Notes: generated by a model not told the origin, from the sequence alone. A stretch of DNA of 64,000 bases from CAVWSM01 sp963798505 (GCA_963798505.1 CAWCTX010000011.1:124001-188000), one strand, 5' to 3'; shown: positions 9,515 through 18,360, counted from the stretch's first letter. Made by a program: numbers and translations.

Positions 9515-10206
9515 GCGTGCTGCTGCTCGTCGCGGTTTTCGTGGTCATGGTTGCGGCCAACATCGCGACCAATCGGCTGTCGCAGAAGTGGTACGTCCCC
9601 GTCTGCGTGCTCGCGTCGGCTGTCCTCGTCGCTCTGGCCTGGCTGGACGGACTGCGTGCCGACGACCTCGGCCTCGGAAGGGGGACCATCCTGCCGGGGC
9701 TGGCCTGGGGTTTGCTCCTCGTGGTCATCGTGGTCGCCGGATACCTCGTTGCCGCCGCGATCCCCCGCGCCCGAGGTGCCTTCACCGACCGACGAGCCAT
9801 GGAAGCGACCGGACAGGCCATCGCCGTGCGAGCGCTCATCGCCATTCCCTTCGGAACCGTTCTTCTCGAGGAGACCGCATTCCGCGGAGTCCTCTTCGGC
9901 ATGGTCTCCGATCGGCATGGCACGGCCTGGGCGGTCAGCGTCACGTCGGTGCTCTTCGGTCTGTGGCATGTGCTCCCCGCTAGCGCCATGCACAGCTCGC
10001 ACGAAGCGGCCGGCGAGCTCCTCGGTCATGGCCGCCGCGGCCAGGCCCTCGCTGTTCTGACCACGGTTCTGTTCACTACGGCGGGTGGTTTCGGGTTCGC
10101 GCTGCTTCGCGTGTGGACGGACAGCCTGCTGCCGCCGATCGCGCTGCACTGGGCGCTGAATGGCATGGGGGTCGCGGTCGCGTGGTGGTTGGCTCGACGA
10201 GCGTAG
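9511..10206 (+). CDS. CPBP-family intramembrane metalloprotease (CAAX/Rce1-like)
   Basis: 231 residues, strongly hydrophobic with six to eight predicted helices. The ABI/CPBP motifs are present: EETAFRG (the EExxxR glutamates) near residue 127, and the histidine-bearing LFGLWHVLPAS near residue 150. C-terminal PPIALHWALNG gives the third ligand region. GTG start at 9511 overlaps the TGA of the previous gene by three bases, so the two are translationally coupled. The family includes prenyl proteases and bacteriocin-immunity proteins. The target here is unknown. Confidence 0.9.
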   Translation: MSVLLLVAVFVVMVAANIATNRLSQKWYVPVCVLASAVLVALAWLDGLRADDLGLGRGTILPGLAWGLLLVVIVVAGYLVAAAIPRARGAFTDRRAMEATGQAIAVRALIAIPFGTVLLEETAFRGVLFGMVSDRHGTAWAVSVTSVLFGLWHVLPASAMHSSHEAAGELLGHGRRGQALAVLTTVLFTTAGGFGFALLRVWTDSLLPPIALHWALNGMGVAVAWWLARRA

Positions 10207-10217
10207 GCTCACGCCCT

Positions 10218-10670
10218 GTGACTGAGCAGCGGTTCCAGGCTCGGCTCGAGTCTGCGGGTGGCGGGGGAGCCTACGTTGAGCTGCCCGCCGAGGTCCTGCA
10301 GGCGCTCGGCGGCGGGGCACAGTTCCGCGTCACCGGCGCACTCAACGGTGTCGACTTCTCGAGCTCAACCATGGGCCTGGGCGGCGGCCGGGTGTGCTTG
10401 GGCGTGCACAAGGCGACCCGCCAGGCGGCCAACGTCGAGATCGGCGACCTCGTCGACGTACGCGTCGAGCGTGACGAGAGACCACGCGAGCTGACGATCC
10501 CCGATGAGCTGGCCGAAGGCCTGGCGTCGGACGCCGTGGCAGCCGAGGCATTCGAGCGACTGTCGTTCACGCACCGCCGCGAGTATGCCCAGTGGGTGTC
10601 GGAGGCCAAGCGCCCCGAGACCAAGGCGCGGCGCGTCACACAGACGCTGGAGAAGCTACGGAATGGCTGA
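10218..10670 (+). CDS. DUF1905 plus YdeI/OmpD-associated domain protein
   Basis: 150 residues from GTG 10218. Residues about 3-95 form a DUF1905 beta-barrel-like domain (FRVTGALNGVDF, GRVCLGVHKATRQAANVEIGD), and residues about 105-148 form the YdeI/OmpD-associated tail (FTHRREYAQWVSEAKRPETK). The family is cytoplasmic and found in bacteriocin-protection-like proteins, function unproven. It overlaps psuG by eight bases, suggesting co-transcription with the pseudouridine genes. Confidence 0.9.
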   Translation: MTEQRFQARLESAGGGGAYVELPAEVLQALGGGAQFRVTGALNGVDFSSSTMGLGGGRVCLGVHKATRQAANVEIGDLVDVRVERDERPRELTIPDELAEGLASDAVAAEAFERLSFTHRREYAQWVSEAKRPETKARRVTQTLEKLRNG

Positions 10671-11583
10671 CGGTCCGCTGTTCGAGGTCGCCACGGATGT
10701 GCGGGCCGCCGTTGAGGATGGGCGCCCGATCGTCGCGCTCGAGTCCACCATCTTCACGCACGGACTGCCACGGCCTCGCAACCTCCAGGTTGCCTTGGAG
10801 GCGGAGCAGCAACTGCGCGACGCCAGTGTGGTCCCGGCGACCATCGGTGTGGTGGACGGGGTCGCGACCGTGGGTCTCTCCTCGGACCAGATCACGCGAC
10901 TGTCCAACGACAGCTCGGTGACCAAGATCAGCCTGCGTGATCTGCCGGTGGCCGCGGCGAAGCGGCTCAGCGGTGGGACGACGGTCGCCGCGACATCGTT
11001 CCTGGCGCATCGGGCCGGCGTGCGGGTGTTCGCGACCGGCGGGCTGGGAGGCGTGCATCGTGGCGCGTCGGCGACCTTCGACGAGTCGGCGGACCTGCCG
11101 GTTCTCTCGGCGACGCCGATCGTCGTGGTCAGTGCCGGCGTCAAGTCGATCCTGGACATTCCGGCGAGCCTGGAGCGCCTGGAGACGCTGTCCATCACGA
11201 TCGTCGGCCACCGCACCGCGCGGTTCCCAGGCTTCTACATCGCCGACTCCGGCTACGAGATCGAGTTCTCGGTCGAAGACGCGGCCGAGGTTGCTCAGCT
11301 CGTGCGGGCAAGGGACGAGCTCGGCATCTCGACCGCCATCGTCGTAGCCAACCCGGTGCCCGAGGAGTCGCAACTGGACCCGGGTGAGCACGACCGCGTG
11401 CTGGCCGCCGCCTTGGAGGCCGCGGCGACCGCGAGCATCGTCGGTCACGACTCGACGCCGTTCCTGCTCGACCACATGCAGCGCGCGACCGGCGGGCGCA
11501 GCCTGGAGGTCAATGTGGCGGTCTATCGAAACAACGTCCGACTCGCGGGCGAGATCGCCGCGTCCCTTGCTACGTCGGGGTGA
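10663..11583 (+). CDS. psuG: Pseudouridine-5-phosphate glycosidase
   Basis: Splits pseudouridine 5-phosphate to uracil and ribose 5-phosphate. It is the second step of pseudouridine salvage. The 306-residue protein carries the family signatures VALESTIFTHGLPRP at the N-terminus, TVAATSFLAHRAGVRVFATGG with the HRG patch, SAGVKSILDIPASLERLET, and NPVPEE. Length is normal. The start ATG 10663 lies inside the end of the DUF1905 gene. The next gene is the kinase that makes its substrate. Confidence 0.95.
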   Translation: MADGPLFEVATDVRAAVEDGRPIVALESTIFTHGLPRPRNLQVALEAEQQLRDASVVPATIGVVDGVATVGLSSDQITRLSNDSSVTKISLRDLPVAAAKRLSGGTTVAATSFLAHRAGVRVFATGGLGGVHRGASATFDESADLPVLSATPIVVVSAGVKSILDIPASLERLETLSITIVGHRTARFPGFYIADSGYEIEFSVEDAAEVAQLVRARDELGISTAIVVANPVPEESQLDPGEHDRVLAAALEAAATASIVGHDSTPFLLDHMQRATGGRSLEVNVAVYRNNVRLAGEIAASLATSG

Positions 11584-12491
11584 GGCCGATGCTGGGGGTC
11601 TTGGGCGACCTGCTCGAGGACATCATCATCTGGACGACCGAGCCGATCCGTGAGGCCACAGACACCGCTGCCACCATCCATCGCGTACGGGGAGGCAGCG
11701 CTGCCAACGTCGCCGCTTTCGCCGCTGCCCACCATCCGACTCGGTTCATCGGCTGCGTCGGGGCGGATCCAGCCGGTGACGCATTGGTTGCCGATCTGGA
11801 ATCCGCCGGTGTCGACGTACGCATACAGCGTCGTGGCGAGACCGGACTCGTCGTTGCCGTCGTCGTACCTTCCGGCGAGCGCACGATGTTTCCCGACCGC
11901 AAGGCATCTCGGCACATCACCAACGTCCCGCGCGAATGGACCGACGACCTGCAGCACCTGCATGTGCCCGCCTACAGCTTCGATGGCGGCGACACGGCCG
12001 GCACTGCCATCGACCTGCTCGAACGCTTCGCGGACGACGGTCGCTCGACATCGATCGACGCATCGTCGACCGGCATGCTCGCCGACTTCGGGGTCGCGGA
12101 GTTCTTGCAGCTTGTCCGCCGTCTTCGCCCTACGATCCTGTTCGCCAACGAGGACGAGGCCGAACTGCTCGAGCTCCGTGTTCGGTGGGAGGGGTCAGAG
12201 CCCCCGTTCGGGTCCACGATCGTCGTCGTCAAGAACGGACCGAAGCCGACGGTGGTGCTTGCCGCCGGCTCGCCCCCGCTGGCCGTCGCCGTGCCTGCTG
12301 TCGTGCACGTACGAGATGTCACCGGTGCCGGCGACGCGTTTGCGGCTGGGTTTCTCGTGTCGTACCTGCAGCAGCGTGACCTGCTCAAGGCAAGTCAGTT
12401 CGGACACGCGACCGCCGCCCCGCTGCTCGCCTCGCCAGGGGCTCGAGCTCCTGGAGATCGTCCTCGGACAGCTCAATCAACGCAGCCTTGA
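11580..12491 (+). CDS. psuK: PfkB-family kinase, probable pseudouridine kinase
   Basis: Likely phosphorylates pseudouridine for PsuG. It is a PfkB sugar kinase of 303 residues with the N-terminal GGSAANVAAFAA motif and the C-terminal signature DVTGAGDAFAAGF, whose Asp is the catalytic base. GTG 11580 overlaps the psuG stop; ATG 11589 is an alternative. The assignment rests on the psuG coupling, since PfkB substrates cannot be read from sequence. The last 107 bases overlap the convergent aldo/keto reductase and the final 20 residues look non-homologous (ARAPGDRPRTAQ), so the 3-prime end may be disturbed. Confidence 0.85.
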   Translation: MRPMLGVLGDLLEDIIIWTTEPIREATDTAATIHRVRGGSAANVAAFAAAHHPTRFIGCVGADPAGDALVADLESAGVDVRIQRRGETGLVVAVVVPSGERTMFPDRKASRHITNVPREWTDDLQHLHVPAYSFDGGDTAGTAIDLLERFADDGRSTSIDASSTGMLADFGVAEFLQLVRRLRPTILFANEDEAELLELRVRWEGSEPPFGSTIVVVKNGPKPTVVLAAGSPPLAVAVPAVVHVRDVTGAGDAFAAGFLVSYLQQRDLLKASQFGHATAAPLLASPGARAPGDRPRTAQSTQP

Positions 12492-13251
12492 CGTTCTCCC
12501 GCAGATGCTCGAGGGTGCCGGTGCCGGGGATCGGCAACATGACTGGCGATCGCCAGAGCAGCCAGGCGAGGGCAACCTGGGCCTGGGTTGCCCGATGCCG
12601 AGCGGCGACCGCTGCCAACGCGGGCGAGGAACCGAGCAGCCCACCCATGCCGATCGGCGCGTAGGGCATGAAGCCGATCCCAACGTCTTCGCAGGCTGTG
12701 AGGACGCCGTCCTCCGTCTGCTCGCCGTGATTGAAGCGGTTCTGGACAGTGGCGATCTCCATCACCTGTCGTCCCTGAGCCAGCTCCGCGGCAGACACAT
12801 TGGACAGGCCGACGAAGCGCACCTTCCCCTCGTCGCGGAGCTCGCCAATGGCGCCGAGCTGCTCCTCGAGCCCAACCTTGGGATCGATCACGTGCAGTTG
12901 CCACAGGTCGATGACGTCGACCCGCAGCCGCCGCAAGCTCTCCTCGCAGTCGGCGCGCAGACGTTCGGGTCGCCCGTCCGGAATCCCGCCACGACCGAGC
13001 CCGCCCTTGGTGGCGATGACCACTCCTTCGGGGTACGGGTGCAGGGCCTCGGCGATCATCTCCTCGGACCGACCGTAGGCATGCGCCGTGTCGATGAGGT
13101 CAACATCGAGCCGTACGGCTTCGCGGAGGATCTCGAGCGCTGAACTCGGGCTCGGGGCCACGCGCATCATCCCCGGCAGGCGCATCGCGCCGAACGCCTG
13201 CCGATGCACGGTCAGCTCACCGCCGATGGCGAACGTCTCTGCCAGGGTCAC
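12385..13251 (-). CDS. Aldo/keto reductase
   Basis: NADPH-dependent carbonyl reductase, TIM barrel, 288 residues from GTG 13251. The catalytic tetrad is visible: Asp in LIDTAHAYG, Tyr in HAYG, Lys in VIATKGG, and His in LWQLHVID. NADP-binding IPGTGTLEHLRENV is near the C-terminus. The Arg-rich tail (RRAAGRRSRVRTD) is unlike the family and lies in the overlap with psuK, supporting a disturbed junction between the two convergent genes. The substrate is unknown. Confidence 0.9.
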   Translation of the reverse strand: MTLAETFAIGGELTVHRQAFGAMRLPGMMRVAPSPSSALEILREAVRLDVDLIDTAHAYGRSEEMIAEALHPYPEGVVIATKGGLGRGGIPDGRPERLRADCEESLRRLRVDVIDLWQLHVIDPKVGLEEQLGAIGELRDEGKVRFVGLSNVSAAELAQGRQVMEIATVQNRFNHGEQTEDGVLTACEDVGIGFMPYAPIGMGGLLGSSPALAAVAARHRATQAQVALAWLLWRSPVMLPIPGTGTLEHLRENVKAALIELSEDDLQELEPLARRAAGRRSRVRTDLP

Positions 13252-13598
13252 GATGGCGACGGTAGGACCTCGATCGCGCTTCAGGTCAAGCGATCGAGGG
13301 CGCATGGATCCGCAGGTCGGTTTGGTGGCCCGATGCGATGGATTGGCGCGAGCGGTCGAGGGCAGCGGTCCGCGCCGCGAGCAGGTTCGGTGGCCGCTTT
13401 CGCGGATCTACGACGCGGGTCGGCGTGGCCATGTGATGCGCCTGTCCGACGCGGTAGCGGGTGTCGGCCCTGCTGCCCCGGTGTGGCCCCGGGATGACGG
13501 TAGTGGGTGTGGGCCGGATGGCGGCGGAACTGGCTCAGATGCCCGAAATTGGTCTGTGGAAGACCAGCATTGACTGCTTGACCTGCTATTCTGGACGT

Positions 13599-14906
13599 AT
13601 GTTCGAAGACCTGACGGGTGCCGACCTGGCCGCCGCGATCGCCGCGGTCACCGACCCGGGCGGCCTGCCCACCCCGGACGCGCTGGACATGCTGGTCGCC
13701 GCCGAGAAGCTGATCGGCTGGGCCCACGCGGTGCAGGCCCGGGCCACCCTCGCGGTCCTCGACCCCTACCGGGCGCCGCTGCCCGGCTTCGACCCCGTCG
13801 TGGAGATCGGCGCCGCGCTGGGCGCCACGATCCGCGCCGGGAACGCCAAGACCACCTTCGCCTACGGGCTGTCCCGCCTCCCACACGCGCGGGAGCTGCT
13901 GCTGGCCGGCCGGATCAGCCTGCCCCGGGTGCGCAAGCTGATCACCGAAACCCAATCCTGTGACGACGCCGTCGCCGCCGAGGTCGACGCCCAACTGTCC
14001 CCGCACGCGCACCGGTGGAGCGTCGCCGAACTCGGCCGCCGCGCCGCCCGGCTGATCGGCGAGCTCGACCCCGACGGCGTCCGCCGCCGCCACGAACGCC
14101 AACGCGCCGAACGGTGCGTGGAGTGGGAGCCGTGCGGCGACGGGATGGGCTGGATGAACCTGTACGGGCCGGCCGAGGACCTGGCCGCCGCCTACACCGC
14201 GATCAACGACCAGGCCCTCGCGAAGCGACGAGCCGGCGACGAGTCGCCGATGGGGGTGTTGCGGTTCGACGCGGCGATCGGCCTGCTCACCGGCCGCGCC
14301 GACAGCACCGAGTCGGCCGGCCGGCCGGTGGTCCGGCTCACGGTGCCGGCCCAGACCCTGCTCGGCCTCTCGGATACCCCCGGCGACCTCGACGGTGCCG
14401 GCCCGGTGCCCGCCCACGTCGCCCGCCGCCTCGCCGCGCAGGCCGAGGTGTGGGAACGGATCCTCACCGACCCGGCCACCGGCGCACCCTGCAGCCATGA
14501 CCGCCGCCGCTATCGGCCCAGCGAGGCGATGCGCCGACGCGTCCTCGACCGTGACCGGCACTGCCGCGCGCCCGGCTGTGATGCGCCGGTGTGGCGCTGC
14601 GACGCCGACCACGACACCCCATGGCCGGCCGGTGTGACGTGTGACTGCAACCTGACCACCTTCTGCCGCCGCCACCACAACGCGAAGACCCACGGCGGCT
14701 GGACCACCAAGCTGCATCCCGACGGCACCCTGACCATGACCAGCCCCCTCGGCAGGGTCTACACCACCAAGGTCGAGCCACTCCCGCACCAACCCGGCTG
14801 GCCCGACCAACACGGCCCACCCGACATGTCAGACGACGAGTCCTGGCAGGCCGAGCACCTCCTGCACCTGATCGCCGACCCCTACCACCTCGACAACGCC
14901 GCCTGA
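13599..14906 (+). CDS. DUF222 domain HNH endonuclease-like protein (13E12-repeat family)
   Basis: 435 residues from ATG 13599. The first 300 residues are the DUF222 domain, Ala/Arg-rich and helical. The C-terminus is an HNH nuclease fold with zinc-type Cys pairs: CRAPGCDAP, then CDADHDTPW (His metal ligand) and CRRHHNAKTHGG. Multicopy in many Actinobacteria, where these genes spread with repeats such as mycobacterial REP13E12. A mobile or defence role is suspected, not shown. No flanking repeat was found here. Confidence 0.92.
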   Translation: MFEDLTGADLAAAIAAVTDPGGLPTPDALDMLVAAEKLIGWAHAVQARATLAVLDPYRAPLPGFDPVVEIGAALGATIRAGNAKTTFAYGLSRLPHARELLLAGRISLPRVRKLITETQSCDDAVAAEVDAQLSPHAHRWSVAELGRRAARLIGELDPDGVRRRHERQRAERCVEWEPCGDGMGWMNLYGPAEDLAAAYTAINDQALAKRRAGDESPMGVLRFDAAIGLLTGRADSTESAGRPVVRLTVPAQTLLGLSDTPGDLDGAGPVPAHVARRLAAQAEVWERILTDPATGAPCSHDRRRYRPSEAMRRRVLDRDRHCRAPGCDAPVWRCDADHDTPWPAGVTCDCNLTTFCRRHHNAKTHGGWTTKLHPDGTLTMTSPLGRVYTTKVEPLPHQPGWPDQHGPPDMSDDESWQAEHLLHLIADPYHLDNAA

Positions 14907-14938
14907 CGCTGACTCCTCCCGATGTGGCGAGCGCGAAG

Positions 14939-15472
14939 TCAGCTGACCGCGCGCTTCACGAGGGCGCCGACCCGCTTCTCCACGGCGGCGGTCACTTCCG
15001 TCAATGCAAAGGCAGTCGGCCACATGTCGCCGTCGTCGAGGTTCGCCTTGTCGTTGAAGCCGAACGTCGCGTACCTCGACTTGAACTTCTCCGCGCTCTG
15101 GAAGAAGCACATGACCTTGCCGCCCTTGGCATAGCCGGGCATCCCTTACCAGAGCTTCGGCGAGAGGTCGGGCGCGCTGGCTGTGATGACCGCGTGGAGC
15201 CGCTCGGCCATGACACGATCCGATTCCGCCATCTCGGCGATCTTCGCGAGCAGGGCGCTCTCGTCGTCCGCCTCGCCTGCGCGTCCCCCACGGCGCTTGG
15301 TCGCCTTCAGCTCTTTGGCGCGCTCCTTGATGGCGGCCCGTTCGTCTTCCGTGAACCCCTCCGCGGGCTTGTCGGTCGTGGCCGCGTTCTTGGGGATCTC
15401 TTCTGCGTGTCCTTCAGTGTCTGGGCTCCAAGCGCCCGCTTGGGCGCTTCTTGAGGACTGATCGAAAGTCAT
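14939..15472 (-). pseudogene. DUF1801/YdhG-like protein interrupted by one in-frame stop
   Basis: One continuous frame of 178 codons with a single TAA at 15146-15148. Upstream it reads KIAEMAESDRVMAERLHAVI and APDLSPKLW; downstream GMPGYAKGGKVMCFFQSAEK and NLDDGDMWPTAFALT. The family sequence at that point is KLWYGMPGYA, so a Tyr codon has become TAA. Both halves are otherwise intact and no frame change is needed. Either a fresh nonsense mutation or a base error. The family is small and cytoplasmic, of uncertain function (sometimes annotated as iron chaperone-like). Confidence 0.88.
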
Positions 15473-15487
15473 CCATCCTGCGCTAAG

Positions 15488-15883
15488 TTGCTCGGCGTGT
15501 TCGCCACAGCATTCGTCAATCTCTACACAGCAGACATCGAAGCCGGACTTCGGTTCTACCGGGATCTCCTAGGATTCGAGGAGACCTTCCGCACCCCGAC
15601 GACGGGATCCCCCGAGCACGTCGAACTCACACTGAATGGGTTCGCGCTGGGACTCGGCACAGTCAAGGCAGCGAAGAACGCGCACGGAGTTGATGCATCA
15701 CCGGGCAGCCCCGCTATGGCCTTGGTCGTATGGACCGACGATGTCGACACCGCTTTCACGCACCTGACATCCGCCGGCGCTCCGATCGTTCGCCCGCCAC
15801 ACGACACCGGCAACAACAACCGCAACGCGCTACTGCGCGACCCCGATGGAAACCTGGTCGAGATCGTGGCGAAGATCGCCTGA
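15488..15883 (+). CDS. VOC-superfamily (glyoxalase-like) protein
   Basis: 131 residues with two beta-alpha-beta-beta-beta modules. Module one has VNLYTADIEAGLRFYRDLLG and module two ALVVWTDDVDTAFTHLTSAG, ending in LLRDPDGNLVEIVAK, the conserved metal-glutamate strand of vicinal-oxygen-chelate enzymes. Function ranges from glyoxalase to bleomycin resistance and dioxygenase. The start is TTG 15488 or GTG 15497; neither has a clear ribosome site. Followed 37 bases later by the NIPSNAP gene. Confidence 0.88.
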   Translation: MLGVFATAFVNLYTADIEAGLRFYRDLLGFEETFRTPTTGSPEHVELTLNGFALGLGTVKAAKNAHGVDASPGSPAMALVVWTDDVDTAFTHLTSAGAPIVRPPHDTGNNNRNALLRDPDGNLVEIVAKIA

Positions 15884-15920
15884 CGGACCGCCGATGAGCC
15901 AGCGTCCTTAGGATGCAGGT

Positions 15921-16241
15921 GTGATCACCTGCGTTGTCGAGTACGTGATCGACCCGTCGAAGATCGACGCCTTCGAACGCTTCGGTCGCCGATGGATGGA
16001 ACTGGTCGATGCGCACGGTGGCACCCACCACGGCTACTTCCTGCCGGCAGAGGGTGCCAGTGACAAGGCCCTCGCCTTGTTCAGCTTCCCCAGCCTGGCC
16101 GCCTACGAGGAGTACCGGGGCCTGTTCGGCAAGGATCCCGATTTCCTTGAGGCGGACCGCATCAGAGATGAAAGCGGCTGCGTCCTCCGCTACGAGCGCA
16201 CCTTCATGCGCCCACTGCTACCTGAGCACCCAAAGGGATAA
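15921..16241 (+). CDS. NIPSNAP-family protein
   Basis: 106 residues, a ferredoxin-like alpha/beta fold of the NIPSNAP/dimeric barrel superfamily: CVVEYVIDPSKIDAFERFGR, GGTHHGYFLPAEGASD, and FPSLAAYEEYRGLFGKDPDF. The GTG start at 15921 follows the VOC gene closely, so the two are probably cotranscribed. Biochemical role unknown. Confidence 0.9.
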   Translation: MITCVVEYVIDPSKIDAFERFGRRWMELVDAHGGTHHGYFLPAEGASDKALALFSFPSLAAYEEYRGLFGKDPDFLEADRIRDESGCVLRYERTFMRPLLPEHPKG

Positions 16242-16372
16242 CACGGTGCACCGGCAAGGGCGAGAGACAGCGGAGGCAGCGACCCGCGTATGCCGCGCGA
16301 GCAGAGGGCGTTCCCGAGGCGACTCAGTTCACGACTGCGGGAGGAACACCTAGATCGTCGCGCAGATGCGAC

Positions 16373-17266
16373 TCACGTGCCCTCGACCGGCATGAGTTGT
16401 TGTGCCGCAGCGGCCTCGGCGAGTGCCGCCAGCAAGGCGGCGGTGGCCGGCGGGTCGGGGGGGTCGCCGTAGGTTGCCGCGTAGATGTGCCGTCGTGACC
16501 CGGGCAGTTCGCTGGCGAGGATGCCCTTGACGCGGTGGGCTCTCAGGGCCATCCCGGGAATCGTGGTGACGCCCAGTCCGGCGGCCACCAGCGCCTGCAT
16601 CACGACCATGTCGTCAGACGTGTAGCCGATCCGCGGCTCGAAGCCCTCGTCTGCGCACAGCGACAGCAGGTGGCTGCGGCATCGATCGCAGCCGGCGATC
16701 CACGTCGCGTCGCGCAAGGCGGCCAGCTTGCGCCGGCGGCCGGTGGAAAGCAGATACATCGGATCGTCGAGGAGGTGGTGCAGGCGGACACCGTCCCGCT
16801 CGGGCCTGGTCTCGTCGTAGCGGAAGATGACCGCGACGTCGATCTGGCCAGCGCGCAGCAGGTCCAGCGCCTCGGGCGGATGCATGTCGATCAGGCTGAT
16901 CTGCAGACCTGGATGGCGGCTGGCCAGCGTCGCCACCGCTCGCGGCACGAGCGAGCCGATCGCGGACGAGAAGCCGGCCAGGCGCACCCGCCCGGCGGTC
17001 AGCCCCACGTGAGCGGACAGTTCGGCGTCGGCGGCGTCGATCCGTCCGATGATCTCGGCCGCCCGGTCGGCCAGCAGCTGGCCGGCTTGGGTGAGCCGGA
17101 TGCCGCGGCCGACGCGTTGCAGCAGCTGCGCGCCGGTCTCGGCCTCGAGGCGGGCGAGGTGATGGCTGACCGACGGTTGCGAGTAGTGCAGTTCCCTCGC
17201 TGCTGCGGTGACCGATCCGTGACGGGCGACGGCGTCGATGACGCGCAGCCGAGTGACGTCCAGCAT
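16373..17266 (-). CDS. LysR-family transcriptional regulator
   Basis: 297 residues. N-terminal winged HTH (RLRVIDAVARHGSVTAAARE, SQPSVSHHLARLE) and a periplasmic-binding-like effector domain from about residue 90. Divergent from the LysE exporter gene, the same layout as lysG-lysE, so it probably activates that exporter when its amino acid or analogue accumulates. The 74-bp gap carries a perfect CAACTC-N7-GAGTTG site of T-N11-A type. Confidence 0.92.
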   Translation of the reverse strand: MLDVTRLRVIDAVARHGSVTAAARELHYSQPSVSHHLARLEAETGAQLLQRVGRGIRLTQAGQLLADRAAEIIGRIDAADAELSAHVGLTAGRVRLAGFSSAIGSLVPRAVATLASRHPGLQISLIDMHPPEALDLLRAGQIDVAVIFRYDETRPERDGVRLHHLLDDPMYLLSTGRRRKLAALRDATWIAGCDRCRSHLLSLCADEGFEPRIGYTSDDMVVMQALVAAGLGVTTIPGMALRAHRVKGILASELPGSRRHIYAATYGDPPDPPATAALLAALAEAAAAQQLMPVEGT

Positions 17267-17270
17267 GCAT

Positions 17271-17289
17271 CAACTCTATCTATGAGTTG
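17271..17289. promoter_or_regulatory. LysR-type operator
   Basis: CAACTC-TATCTAT-GAGTTG, perfect 6-bp arms, 5 bases before the regulator start codon. A second, TTGAGC-N8-GCTCAA, is at 17318-17337 next to the exporter start. The two would give activator and autoregulatory sites. Inferred from position and symmetry only. Confidence 0.5.
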
Positions 17290-17340
17290 CCCGCAAACTT
17301 GGCATTGGACGTATAGGTTGAGCCCGCGCACGCTCAAGCC

Positions 17341-17961
17341 ATGACGACGTTCGCGATCGCCTCGCTGGTGCTGATCATGATGCCCGGGCCGGACCAGGCA
17401 CTGATCACCCGGAACTCACTGGTCGGCGGGCGCCACGGCGGGCTGCTGACGATGCTCGGCGGCGTACTGGGTCTGACCGTGCACGCGGGCACCGCCGCGC
17501 TCGGGCTGTCGGCGCTACTGGTCACCTCATCGACCGCGTTCACCGTGCTCAAGCTCGCCGGCGCTGCGTACCTGCTCTGGCTGGGTCTGCAGATGCTGCG
17601 CTCGGGGACCCGGTCCCGGCGCGAACCGACCGCGGACAGTCCGGTAGCGAAGCCGAGGCGACGGTCGGCGTACCTGCGGCAGGGCTTCCTGTCGAACGCG
17701 CTCAACCCGAAGGTGGCGCTGTTCTTCGTCACGTTCCTTCCACAGTTCCTGTCCGTCGACACCAGCGCTTCCCAGGCGCAGGCGCTGCTGCTCTCGGCGA
17801 CCTTCGGTGGGCTCTACCTCGCCTGGTTCGGCCTGTATGTCGTCGCGGTCGACAGGCTCGGCAGGTGGATGCGCCGGCCAACGGTGCAGGCCTGGATCGA
17901 GCAGATCACCGGCCTCATCCTCGTCACCGTGGCCATACGGCTGGCAACCACCAGCACCTGA
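17341..17961 (+). CDS. LysE-family amino-acid exporter
   Basis: 206 residues with six hydrophobic segments. The LysE/RhtB signature MMPGPDQALITRNSLVGGRHGG near the N-terminus and QGFLSNALNPKVALFFVTFLP in the middle are clear. It is predicted to export a basic or neutral amino acid across the plasma membrane under control of the divergent LysR. The substrate is not determinable. Length is typical. Confidence 0.93.
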   Translation: MTTFAIASLVLIMMPGPDQALITRNSLVGGRHGGLLTMLGGVLGLTVHAGTAALGLSALLVTSSTAFTVLKLAGAAYLLWLGLQMLRSGTRSRREPTADSPVAKPRRRSAYLRQGFLSNALNPKVALFFVTFLPQFLSVDTSASQAQALLLSATFGGLYLAWFGLYVVAVDRLGRWMRRPTVQAWIEQITGLILVTVAIRLATTST

Positions 17962-18094
17962 GGTCCAGTGGGTGGTGTCCTAGGCAACCGCGCTCGGAGA
18001 TTAGGCAGCGCTGCCGATCCGCGGCCGGATGCCTGGCGCGCACTGTGGAGAGCGCAGCGGCTTGTGTGCAAGCCGAGCTGCTTGAACCAACAAC

Positions 18095-18135
18095 CTGGTG
18101 TGGACCCGACGCCTGTCGACTCGGGTCCACACCAG
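18095..18135. repeat. Perfect 15-bp inverted repeat with 11-nt loop
   Basis: Arms 18095-18109 (CTGGTGTGGACCCGA) and 18121-18135 are exactly complementary, with loop 18110-18120. It is 133 bases after the exporter stop and 20 bases before the small zinc-ribbon-like gene. There is no T-run after it, so a classic intrinsic terminator is less likely than a structured leader or protein site. Confidence 0.75.
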
Positions 18136-18155
18136 CTCAAATCTGGGGAGGTGTC

Positions 18156-18332
18156 ATGGACCTGGTCCTCTGCCCGGAGTGTGGCGCCCTGGCCGAGGTA
18201 ACCCGACGCGACGGGCATCCGCCGACCGGGGACCCGACCGAGCACGTCGTCGTGCACTGCGTACGCAAGCACTGGTTCTACATGCCGCGGAGCCGACTGA
18301 GGTCAGCATCAGGCGAGGGGAAGGTCGCCTAG
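18156..18332 (+). CDS. Small zinc-ribbon-like protein, unrecognised
   Basis: 58 residues from ATG 18156, preceded by GGGGAGG at 18145-18151 at ideal spacing. The start has LCPECG, a single CxxC, and a later VVHCVRKHWFYMP could supply a third Cys and two His residues, so metal binding is possible but not complete. The tail is basic. No family recognised. It sits between a perfect long hairpin and a GC hairpin that ends at the next gene. Confidence 0.62.
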   Translation: MDLVLCPECGALAEVTRRDGHPPTGDPTEHVVVHCVRKHWFYMPRSRLRSASGEGKVA

Positions 18333-18360
18333 GAACTTCCGGCGGTGGTGTCCGGCAATC

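Noticed and set aside
13570..13592. TTGACT and TATTCT before the DUF222 gene as a promoter.
   Set aside because: The spacer would be only 11 bases, too short for a sigma-70-type promoter.
13281..14813. 510-residue minus-strand frame opposite the DUF222/HNH gene.
   Set aside because: No recognisable domain, and the HNH motifs on the plus strand are clear.
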